Source: JAVEDQ01 sp963783105 (GTDB lineage: Bacteria; Actinomycetota; Actinomycetes; Frankiales; Frankiaceae). From it: DNA of 64,000 nucleotides. Shown here piece after piece: positions 1-7,194 of the stretch (positions within the stretch are counted from its first letter, which is position 1; every line of letters starts with the position of its first letter). Where the stretch lies: the NCBI GenBank assembly GCA_963783105.1, contig CAWAMI010000002.1:310001-374000 (forward strand), written 5' to 3'. The notes beneath the pieces were generated by a model. The model had not been told where the DNA came from. It worked only from the letters and a program-made list of their open reading frames with translations, and did not search any database. The position numbers and the translations under genes were made by a program.

Positions 1-256
1 CGGCGGGTTTCTCGAGGTCAGCGGCGCGGGTTCGGCTGACCAGCCGGCCGACGGGTCCGTACGCCTCTGGCTCCAGGTGCGCGACGTGGCGGCCGCGCAG
101 CGGGACCTCGAACAGGCGGGCGTGCCCATCGTCCGGGAGGCACGCACCGAGTTCTGGGGGCTGATCGAGATGTGGATCGCCGACCCGGACGGGGTGCCGA
201 TCGTGCTGGTCGAGATCCCGGCCGAGCATCCGCTGCGGCGGGATCAGCGGCCTTAA
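1..256 (+). CDS. VOC/glyoxalase-fold protein, C-terminal part (5' end outside window)
   Basis: The window opens inside this gene. The frame starting at base 2 is open to TAA at 254-256 and gives about 84 residues ending IPAEHPLRRDQRP. The pattern of a ligand-facing strand (VRLWLQVRDV), a helix (AAAQRDLEQAG), then WGLIEMWIADPDGVPIVLVEI is the second half of a vicinal-oxygen-chelate module, in which the Glu near the end of the last strands often binds the metal. Substrate is unknown. The N-terminal half is missing only because the window cuts it. Confidence 0.75.
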   Translation, partial: GGFLEVSGAGSADQPADGSVRLWLQVRDVAAAQRDLEQAGVPIVREARTEFWGLIEMWIADPDGVPIVLVEIPAEHPLRRDQRP

Positions 257-261
257 GCCCG

Positions 262-491
262 CGCGGACCCGATCGCGGTCACCGCGGACCCGATCGCGGT
301 CAGCGCGGAAATCCGCCCCCAGTCCACGGCAACCGCGAACGGCCCGCCCAGCGCTCCCCGCCCCCGGCCACCGCTCGCGGTCCGCGCGGACCCGATCGCG
401 GTCACCGCGGAAATCCACCCCCCAGCCCACGGCAACCGCGAACAGCCCGACCCAGCCCTCCCCGCCCCCGGCACCGATCGCGGTCCGCGCG
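262..491. repeat. GC-rich intergenic tandem repeats (21 bp and 102 bp periods)
   Basis: The 427 bp gap between the VOC gene and the phosphatase holds no convincing gene. A 21 bp unit beginning CGCGGACCCGATCGCGGTCA occurs at 262 and 283 and again at 385. A longer unit beginning CGCGGAAATCC starts at 304 and again at 406, a period of 102 bp with a few mismatches. The segment ends in a hairpin, GCGAGCT at 491-497 and AGCTCGC at 501-507. Apparent frames across it encode low-complexity Gly/Pro/Arg/Asp repeats and are artefacts. Confidence 0.8.
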
Positions 492-683
492 CGAGCTGTC
501 AGCTCGCCCGTAGGAAACCGCAAGCTTTCCCCCAGCGATCTCACAGGTATTTCCCAACCTGAGGGCGCACTGTCAGACTGACCGCAGGACGAGATGTGAC
601 CGGTATCGCTTCAGAGCGCGACTTCCGCGCCGAGCCGCCGATAGCGAGAGCAGCGAGTCCCGGGCTCGCGTGAAGGAGGCAGC

Positions 684-2009
684 ATGTCGTCCCCGACCCA
701 GTTCGCGACGTGCCCGGCCAGCATCCAGACCATCGCCGGCCTGGCCGTCGGCGCCGCCCGGCTCGACGAGCGGGGTGAGGACCGGCTGCTCGTCGACCCC
801 GAGATCGGGCTCTTCGGTGTCTTCGACGGCGTCGGCGGGCACGTGGACGGCGCCGCGGCCGCCGAGCTCGCGGCCAGCACGGTCGCGAGCCAGGTCCGGG
901 AGAACCTCCCCTTCTGCCGCAACCTGCGTCAGGCGTCCGCCATGCTGCAGGCCGCGCTGCACGCCGCCGACGCCGCGATCGAGCACCACAACGCCTCCCG
1001 CGGGGTCGGCTTCGGCGCCTCCGGCGCGACGACGGCCACCGTCGCCCTGCTCTGGACCGGCACCTCGTCGCTGCCGGGCGACCGGCACGCCGTGATCGCG
1101 CACGTCGGCGACACACGGGCGCAGCTGCTCTCCGCCGACGGCTTCGACACGATCACCCTCGACCACGCGGCGCTGAACGACCCGGACCCCGTCGTCGCCA
1201 AGGCCCGGCAGGCCCGCCTCGACGACGCCACCTCGCTGTCCGAGCTGACCGACCCGCTCGACCGGGCGGCCTTCACGCACCGGCACATGCTGTCGAACGC
1301 GCTGACGGGCACCGGCGAGCTGGACGTCCGGAGCTACGTCGCCCCGCTCCGTCCCGGGGACCGGCTCCTGCTCGACAGCGATGGGCTGCACGACAACCTC
1401 ACCTCGATCGAGCTGTCGTCCCTGCTCGGCGCCGCCACCCCGCAGCTCGCGGCCGACCTGCTCGCCGCCGCGGCGGAGGAGCGCAGCCGCGAGCCGCACG
1501 AGCAGTCCGCCCGGGCGAAGCCGGACGACATCAGCGTGCTGGTCGTCGAGCCACACGAGCTCCGCCGCAGGCCGACACCGCACCTCGGCACCGACGAGCA
1601 GCCGTCCGCGCGGCAAGCCGACCCGGGCGCGGTCCTTCCGACGGGCGGCGAGCTCGGGGCCGGAGCCACCTGGCTCTCCCCGGGCCGGGACGCGCGGCTG
1701 CCACTGGCGGACGGGACGCGCTACCTCATCTGCGCGGCCGACCTGCAGATCGTGGTGGTCTCGCAGCACGGCGCCTGGTGGGCGGTGCAGGGCGAACTGC
1801 CGGACGACGTCCGCGTCGAGCCGGGTTGCTGGCGTCTCGAGCCGGAGGTCCCGCTGACCCTCGGGCGGGAGGCCCCGGGCAACTTCCGTTACCCGCCGTC
1901 CCCGATGGTCAGCCGTCGGCACGTGGCGCTGACGCTGGCCGACGGCGGTGGCGTGCTGATGGTCGAGGACCTGAATTCGACGAACGGCACGGAGATCCTC
2001 GCCGGCTGA
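684..2009 (+). CDS. PP2C-family serine/threonine phosphatase with C-terminal FHA segment
   Basis: 441 aa. Residues about 10-290 form a PPM/PP2C phosphatase: the first metal motif is RGEDR, then GVFDGVGGH, a DGLHDN motif near 232 and the final KPDDISVLVV. These are the metal-binding acidic positions, so the enzyme should be an active Mn/Mg phosphatase acting on phospho-Ser/Thr. Residues about 388-441 start an FHA phosphothreonine-binding domain (LGRE, SRRH, NSTNGT), but the protein stops just after NSTNGT, before the last strands. A strong AAGGAGG lies 6-7 bases before the ATG. FHA-phosphatase pairing suggests a Ser/Thr-kinase signalling role. The kinase is not in the window. Confidence 0.88.
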   Translation: MSSPTQFATCPASIQTIAGLAVGAARLDERGEDRLLVDPEIGLFGVFDGVGGHVDGAAAAELAASTVASQVRENLPFCRNLRQASAMLQAALHAADAAIEHHNASRGVGFGASGATTATVALLWTGTSSLPGDRHAVIAHVGDTRAQLLSADGFDTITLDHAALNDPDPVVAKARQARLDDATSLSELTDPLDRAAFTHRHMLSNALTGTGELDVRSYVAPLRPGDRLLLDSDGLHDNLTSIELSSLLGAATPQLAADLLAAAAEERSREPHEQSARAKPDDISVLVVEPHELRRRPTPHLGTDEQPSARQADPGAVLPTGGELGAGATWLSPGRDARLPLADGTRYLICAADLQIVVVSQHGAWWAVQGELPDDVRVEPGCWRLEPEVPLTLGREAPGNFRYPPSPMVSRRHVALTLADGGGVLMVEDLNSTNGTEILAG

Positions 2010-2060
2010 GAGAAGATCCTCGTCGGCCGGTGGGCAGGTCTCGACGAGGAGGTCGTCCGG

Positions 2061-3980
2061 ATGAGGAAGCGCACGGACGGGGTGCCACCGGAGAGCCTGC
2101 TGGGTCGCAGCCCCTTCCCGCCGATCGCCGACTACGCCTTCCTCTCCGACTGTGAGAGCACCGCGCTGATCGCGCCGAGCGGCAACATCGAGTGGCTCTG
2201 CCTGCCGCGCATCGACTCGCCCAGCGTCCTCGGCGCGCTCCTGGACCGGGACGCCGGCGGGTTCCGCGTCGGCCCGGCCGACACCCACGTGCCCGCCGCC
2301 CGCCGCTACCTGCCGGGGACGATGGTGCTCGAGACGAGCTGGGGCACCGAGACCGGCTGGCTCGTGGTCCGGGACGTGCTGCTCATCGGCCCGTGGCACC
2401 ACGACGAGGAGCTGTCCGAAACCCACCGCCGCGCCCCCACCGACTACGACGCCGACCACGTGCTGCTGCGGACCGTCCACTGCGTCAACGGCGAGGTGCA
2501 GGTGGACCTCGACTGCGAGCCGAGATTCGACTACGGGCGCCGGGCGGCCACGTGGCGGCACACCGATCGCGCCTACCACCAGGGCGTCGCCTCCGCCGGG
2601 GGCTCCGACGACACCGGCCCCGAGCTGACCCTCACCACCGACTTCCGCATCGGCTTCGAGGGGGCGCGGGCGGTGGCCCGCACGCTGATGAAGGAGGGCG
2701 ACAGCCGCTTCGCGGCCCTGTCCTGGTCGGCCCACCCGGCGCCGAACACGTTCGAGGAAGCCGAGGCCCGGCTGCGCTGGACCGCCCACCACTGGCAGCA
2801 CTGGCTGGCGAGGGGCGACTTCCCGGACCACCCGTGGCGCACCTACCTGCAGCGCAGCGCCCTGACCTTGAAGGGGCTGACCTTCGCCCCGACCGGCGCC
2901 CTGGTCGCGGCGGCGACGACGAGCCTGCCGGAGCGGCCCGGCGGCGAGCGGAACTGGGACTACCGGTACGCCTGGATCCGGGACAGCACCTTCGCCCTCT
3001 GGGGCCTGTACTCGCTGGGCTTCGACTGGGAGGCGAACGACTTCTTCTGGTTCATCGCCGACGTCGCCGAGCGGGATTCCGAGCTGCAGATCATGTACGG
3101 GGTCGACGGCGAGCGGAACCTCGAGGAGTCGACACTCGACCACCTCAACGGCTACGAGGGTGCGCGCCCGGTCCGGATCGGCAACGGCGCCTTCGACCAG
3201 CGCCAGCACGACGTGTGGGGGGCGGTCCTCGACTCGGTGTACCTGCACACGCGCAGCCGGGACCGGCTCGACGACCGGCTCTGGCCGATCCTCACCCGGC
3301 AGGTCGAGTGCGCAATGGAGTACTGGCGGGAGCCGGACCGCGGGATCTGGGAGGTGCGGGGCGAACCGAAGCACTTCACGTCCTCGAAGGTGATGTGCTG
3401 GGTCGCGGCCGACCGCGGGGCCCGATTGGCCCGGCTGCGGGAGGCCTGGGACCTCGCGATCCGCTGGCAGGCCGTGGCGGACCAGATGCACGAGGACATC
3501 TGCGCGAACGGCGTCGACGAGCGCGGCGTGTTCGTCCAGTCCTACGGCTCGACGGCCCTGGACGCGTCCCTGCTGCTGGTTCCGCTGTTCCGGTTCCTCC
3601 CCGGCGACGACCCGCGGGTGCGGGCGACCGTGTTGGCGATCGCCGACGAGCTGACCGAGGACGGGCTCGTCCTTCGCTACCGCGTGAAGGAGACCGACGA
3701 CGGGCTGACCGGCGAGGAGGGCACGTTCACGATCTGCTCGTTCTGGCTGGTGTCGGCCCTCATCGAGATCGGGGAGCTCACCCGGGCGAAGCAGCTCTGC
3801 GAGCGGCTACTCGCCTCCGCCAGCCCGCTCGGCCTCTACGCCGAGGAACTCGACGCCAAGACGGGGCGGCATCTCGGCAACTTTCCGCAGGCCTTCACCC
3901 ACCTCGCGCTGATCAACGCGGTCATCCACGTGATCCGGGCGGAGCAGGAGATCAGCGGCCACCACGCCCGCCGCTGGTGA
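2061..3980 (+). CDS. Glycoside hydrolase family 15 protein (glucoamylase/trehalase-like)
   Basis: 639 aa, no signal peptide, so cytoplasmic. The N-terminal beta domain begins FPPIADYAFLSDCESTALIAPSG, typical of actinobacterial GH15 proteins. The (alpha/alpha)6 domain carries ERNWDYRYAWIRDST near residues 295-309, and the catalytic-acid region GEEGTFTICSFW lies near 550. Characterised mycobacterial relatives hydrolyse trehalose, while others are glucan 1,4-alpha-glucosidases; the sequence alone does not decide. It starts 51 bases after the phosphatase stop and in the same frame. Its 3' end overlaps the convergent acyltransferase by 29 bp. The glycogen genes glgC-glgM are elsewhere in the window. 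Confidence 0.88.
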   Translation: MRKRTDGVPPESLLGRSPFPPIADYAFLSDCESTALIAPSGNIEWLCLPRIDSPSVLGALLDRDAGGFRVGPADTHVPAARRYLPGTMVLETSWGTETGWLVVRDVLLIGPWHHDEELSETHRRAPTDYDADHVLLRTVHCVNGEVQVDLDCEPRFDYGRRAATWRHTDRAYHQGVASAGGSDDTGPELTLTTDFRIGFEGARAVARTLMKEGDSRFAALSWSAHPAPNTFEEAEARLRWTAHHWQHWLARGDFPDHPWRTYLQRSALTLKGLTFAPTGALVAAATTSLPERPGGERNWDYRYAWIRDSTFALWGLYSLGFDWEANDFFWFIADVAERDSELQIMYGVDGERNLEESTLDHLNGYEGARPVRIGNGAFDQRQHDVWGAVLDSVYLHTRSRDRLDDRLWPILTRQVECAMEYWREPDRGIWEVRGEPKHFTSSKVMCWVAADRGARLARLREAWDLAIRWQAVADQMHEDICANGVDERGVFVQSYGSTALDASLLLVPLFRFLPGDDPRVRATVLAIADELTEDGLVLRYRVKETDDGLTGEEGTFTICSFWLVSALIEIGELTRAKQLCERLLASASPLGLYAEELDAKTGRHLGNFPQAFTHLALINAVIHVIRAEQEISGHHARRW

Positions 3981-5076
3981 CGCGGCTCGCTTCGTGCTCG
4001 TCGGCCCTCGTCGTCGCGGGAAGATCCGAGTGGTCCGAGTGGTCCGAGATCCACCGGTCGATGTCGGCCCACCAGTCGAACAACCAGTCCCGGAACTCGT
4101 CCTCGTCGTCCGGGATCTCGGCGGCGGGCACGAAGCTCCATCTCAGGTGCAACGTCTTGTCCTGGGGCAACCCGCGCCAGACGTCGCGGACGCTGCCGAG
4201 GTGTTCGGTGCCGGTGTGCGCGACGAAGATCATGTCGGCCTGCGGCGCGGCCCGGTGCGCCGCCATCAGCCCGCCCGGCTTCGGGGCCAGCACGCTCTCC
4301 ATCCGCTCGGCCCGCTCCGCCATCGTCTCCAGGCCGTAGCCGCGCAGCCGCTCGATCGCCTTCGCGCGGCGTTGGTCGGTGAAGTTGCCCCCCTCCGGGA
4401 AGATCAGCAGCGCGTCCGTGTCGGTCAGCCCGGCGGCCAGCGTCGCGATCTCGGCCTCGACGTCCTCACCCGCTGACGCTGAACCTCGCCTCGGCTTCGG
4501 GTTGATGAAGCGGTTGGGCACCCGGTTCAGGTACACGTCGATCGCGGGGTCGAGCTGCAGGGTGTCCTTCGCGACCATCCGTGGCTTGCGCAGGTGGTCG
4601 CGGTTCATCAACGTCTCGATGAGCAGCACCGAGTCGCCCGGACCGGCGTGACGCGAGGCGACGAGCATCGCGTTGTCCGAGCCGGGCACGCCGTCGTCGA
4701 GCGGGCTCCACGACACCTCGTCCGTCTCGAGCCGCAGCTTGAACAGGCGCTGCGCGGTGCTCACGAGCGCGACGAGCCCGACCCGCAGCACCGCGTAGTG
4801 CACCAGCTGGAAGCGGTAGGAGCGCATCTTCCAGCCGAAGCCGCTCGCCACCCAGGTGCCGAACGCGATGACGAGGGCGACGATCTCGAAGACCAGGTAG
4901 GTGAGGAAGAAGAACAGCAGGCGCACGGCCCGGTAGTGGCCGGGCATCGGCAGCGAGGCGATCAGGGCGATCACGAACAGCAGCGGCAGCAGCAGCACGC
5001 AGACGACGAGCAGCGCCACGAACAGCACCAGCCAGACCGGCATCAGCAGTCGGCGGACGAGGCGGGGCGGCGGCAT
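3952..5076 (-). CDS. 1-acyl-glycerol-3-phosphate acyltransferase-like membrane protein
   Basis: 374 aa. The first about 105 residues are hydrophobic with two or three membrane spans. The catalytic HX4D motif follows as RHAGPGD (near residue 142), then the acceptor-binding FPEGGN near 230, which replaces the usual FPEGTR. This is the PlsC/LPLAT family that transfers fatty acyl groups to lysophospholipids at the membrane. It begins 6 bases after the stop of the patatin gene, so the two are co-transcribed: one hydrolyses acyl chains, the other adds them. Its 3' end overlaps the GH15 gene. Confidence 0.85.
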   Translation of the reverse strand: MPPPRLVRRLLMPVWLVLFVALLVVCVLLLPLLFVIALIASLPMPGHYRAVRLLFFFLTYLVFEIVALVIAFGTWVASGFGWKMRSYRFQLVHYAVLRVGLVALVSTAQRLFKLRLETDEVSWSPLDDGVPGSDNAMLVASRHAGPGDSVLLIETLMNRDHLRKPRMVAKDTLQLDPAIDVYLNRVPNRFINPKPRRGSASAGEDVEAEIATLAAGLTDTDALLIFPEGGNFTDQRRAKAIERLRGYGLETMAERAERMESVLAPKPGGLMAAHRAAPQADMIFVAHTGTEHLGSVRDVWRGLPQDKTLHLRWSFVPAAEIPDDEDEFRDWLFDWWADIDRWISDHSDHSDLPATTRADEHEASRVTSGGRGGR

Positions 5077-5082
5077 CGACGC

Positions 5083-6036
5083 TCAGCCTGCCCGATCCGC
5101 ATCGCGGGCGTGGGACGCCAGGTACTCGGTGCTGGCCCGACGGGCCCGGTCGATGCGGCCGCCGAGTCTGGAGGTGTACCCCGACGAGCCCGGCAGGCTG
5201 CGCAGGTCCTCGCGGGGTGAGCGGGGCTCGCTGCCGGTCGGGAGTACGTGCACGGCGACGTCGCGTGGCAGCGAGGCCATGTCGGCGGCGAAGCGGTGCC
5301 GGCGGGCGATCTCGAAGGCGACCAGCCCGACGTCCAGCGGGTTGCGGGGAGCGGCGAGGGCCTTCTCGATCCGGCCCACCTGGAGGACGTAGATCGTGCG
5401 GGCGCCGAGGGCGACCGCTCGCCCGACCGGGATGCTGTGCACCAGGCCACCGTCGTAGAAGTGCTCGTCGCCGATCCGCACCGGGGCGAACAGGCCGGGC
5501 ACCGCGCACGAGGCGAGCACGGCGTCCCCCAACGGACCGGAGTCGAACCAGTGCTCGGCCGCCTTCTCGATGCTCGCCGCCACGCACTCGAAGTGGATGG
5601 GCAGGTCCTCTATCCGCTCGGCGGGCTGGTGCTCCGCCCACAGCCGGCGCAGCGGACCTCGCGGATGGACGTGTGTGCGGGTGCGGGCGAGCGTGCCGAG
5701 CCGCCGGGGCAGCGAGCCCGCGAACACCCCTCCGGCGCCGAGGTCGTGCCACAGCCCGGCCAGCCGCTCCACGGACGCCTCGCCCGGGTCGGCGGCGAGG
5801 AACGCTCCGTTGATGGCGCCGATGCTGGTGCCGAGCACGAGGTCCGGCCGGATGTCGGCGTCGGCCAGTGCCGCCGCCATCCCGACCTCGGCGGCCCCGA
5901 GCACGCCACCGCCGCCGAGCACGAACGCGACGGGGCCGCCGGGACGCCGCCCGCCCGCACTCTCGGCACTATCGGCACTGTCGGCACTGTCGGCACTGTC
6001 GGCACTGTCGGCATCGCGTTCCTGCCGGTCGGTCAT
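5083..6036 (-). CDS. Patatin-like phospholipase
   Basis: 317 aa from the ATG at 6036. A longer frame back to 6204 is open but its residues look non-coding. The protein has the oxyanion loop GGGGVLGAAEVG, the nucleophile elbow GTSIG, and the catalytic Asp in YDGG near 245-250: a complete Ser-Asp dyad of the patatin/RssA class. The family hydrolyses acyl ester bonds of phospholipids or other lipids. The N-terminus has a short Asp-Ser-Ala repeat encoded by a 9 bp tandem repeat. It is first in an operon with the acyltransferase gene. Confidence 0.9.
   Translation of the reverse strand: MTDRQERDADSADSADSADSADSAESAGGRRPGGPVAFVLGGGGVLGAAEVGMAAALADADIRPDLVLGTSIGAINGAFLAADPGEASVERLAGLWHDLGAGGVFAGSLPRRLGTLARTRTHVHPRGPLRRLWAEHQPAERIEDLPIHFECVAASIEKAAEHWFDSGPLGDAVLASCAVPGLFAPVRIGDEHFYDGGLVHSIPVGRAVALGARTIYVLQVGRIEKALAAPRNPLDVGLVAFEIARRHRFAADMASLPRDVAVHVLPTGSEPRSPREDLRSLPGSSGYTSRLGGRIDRARRASTEYLASHARDADRAG
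5961..6015. repeat. 9 bp coding tandem repeat (DSA)n in the patatin gene
   Basis: The unit GGCACTGTC is repeated about five to six times with one variant, encoding (Asp-Ser-Ala)n at residues about 9-22. It keeps frame, so copy-number change would lengthen or shorten a disordered acidic tail without breaking the gene. Confidence 0.85.
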
Positions 6037-6161
6037 GCCGCGATGCTGACACGGAGGGTGACGCTCAGGTGTGCCCGGCCCGCCCACCGGACAGAACGAA
6101 GGCGTACACAAGGTCGGGCGAGGCGAACAGGGACAGCAGAGTCCCTCGGAAGGAGCAGTCG

Positions 6162-7100
6162 ATGGCGACCGCTCAGAGTCAGGGTGCGAAGGCGCCGCAG
6201 TCATCCAGCAACGGCGCGAAGCAGGACAGCACGAAGCAGGACAGCGCGAACCTGTTGAAGCGGGTCATCAACTGGCGTGCCGAGCAGGCCAAGACACCGA
6301 CGGACCCCGACGAGCGCTTCCTCGGCGTCGCCCTGCCGGTGTGGGACGCGCTCTCGAAGTACTACTTCCGCGTGGAGACCACGGGGTGGGAGCGCGTGCC
6401 CGACCGCACGAGCCTGCTCATCGGCATCCACTCGGGTGGCACGCTGACCATGGATGCCTGGACGCTCGTGCACGCCTGGCAGCGGCACTTCGACAACCAG
6501 CGCATCCTGCACGGCACGGCCCACGACGTCCTGCTGACGTTGCCGGGGCTGGGCGACTACTTCCGGGCGTCCGGGGTCATCTCCGCCTCCCGCCACTCGG
6601 TCGGGCAGGCGCTCGCCGAGGGACGCGACGTGGTCGTCTGGCCGGGCGGCGAGAAGGACGCGATGCGCAGCTGGCGGCGCCGCGACCAGGTCGAGCTCGG
6701 TGGTCGCAAGGGGTTCGTCCGCCAGGCGATCCGCTCGGGCGTCCCGATCCTCCCGGTCGCGACGATCGGCGGGCACGACACCGTGTTCGTGCTCTCCGAG
6801 GGCAAGTGGCTCGCGAACGCGCTCGACCGGTTCACGGGGCTGAAGAAGACCCTCCGCGGCGCGAACCTGCCGGTCATCGCCGGCTTCCCCTTCCCGCTCG
6901 CGATCGAGGCGCTGCCGGCCCACCTGCCGCTCCCGGCCAAGATCCGCACCGAGATCCTCGATCCGATCGAGGTGGACGACGACCCGGAGCGCGAGAACGA
7001 CGAGAAGTACGTGCAGTCGATCTACGACGAGGTGCACGCCTCCATCCAGGCGGGCGTCGACCGGCTCGCCACCCAGCGGCGGTTCCCGGTTTTCGGATAG
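6162..7100 (+). CDS. Acyltransferase of the LPLAT/MGAT-like family
   Basis: 312 aa from the ATG at 6162, preceded by GGAAGGAG. Residues 1-30 are polar with a KQDS repeat. The catalytic motif is GIHSGGTLTMD (the HSGGxxxxD form of the MGAT-like branch rather than HX4D), followed by VVVWPGGEKD and the conserved GRKGFVRQAI and GVPILPVATIGGHDT. Members are thought to acylate glycerolipids or other alcohols. It is divergent from the patatin gene with 125 bp between the starts. Its 3' end is duplicated imperfectly in the trailer (7087-7127). Confidence 0.85.
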   Translation: MATAQSQGAKAPQSSSNGAKQDSTKQDSANLLKRVINWRAEQAKTPTDPDERFLGVALPVWDALSKYYFRVETTGWERVPDRTSLLIGIHSGGTLTMDAWTLVHAWQRHFDNQRILHGTAHDVLLTLPGLGDYFRASGVISASRHSVGQALAEGRDVVVWPGGEKDAMRSWRRRDQVELGGRKGFVRQAIRSGVPILPVATIGGHDTVFVLSEGKWLANALDRFTGLKKTLRGANLPVIAGFPFPLAIEALPAHLPLPAKIRTEILDPIEVDDDPERENDEKYVQSIYDEVHASIQAGVDRLATQRRFPVFG

Positions 7101-7127
7101 CCGAGTCCGGTTTTCGGCTAGCAGAGT
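7087..7127. repeat. Short direct repeat spanning the acyltransferase stop codon
   Basis: CCGGTTTTCGGATAGCCGAG is followed immediately by an imperfect copy, CCGGTTTTCGGCTAGCAGAG. The first copy contains the TAG stop of the gene, and the second supplies a spare TAG in the trailer. Confidence 0.7.
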
Positions 7128-7141
7128 CGCTCCTCGGCTGA

Positions 7142-7160
7142 CGCGCGGGCCCCCCGCGCG
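7142..7160 (+). terminator. Hairpin terminator after the acyltransferase gene
   Basis: Perfect 8 bp stem, CGCGCGGG (7142-7149) and CCCGCGCG (7153-7160), with a CCC loop, 41 bases after the stop codon and followed by CTTCTC. It separates the acyltransferase from the GGDEF-EAL gene. Confidence 0.65.
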
Positions 7161-7194
7161 CTTCTCACATACAGGGCTGCTCCACCGAAGGGGC

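Noticed and set aside
172..513. 113-codon frame encoding GPDRGHRG-type repeats
   Set aside because: It is a translation of the intergenic DNA repeats and overlaps the end of a real gene in another frame.
573..3491. 972-codon minus-strand open frame opposite the phosphatase and GH15 genes
   Set aside because: Composition is Arg/Gly/Val/Pro-rich with no domain, and the plus strand has two well-supported genes. Long antisense frames are expected at 72% GC.
5868..6161. Upstream extension of the acyltransferase frame
   Set aside because: Overlaps the patatin gene and encodes His/Cys/Arg repeats from the 9 bp repeat. ATG 6162 has a good ribosome site.
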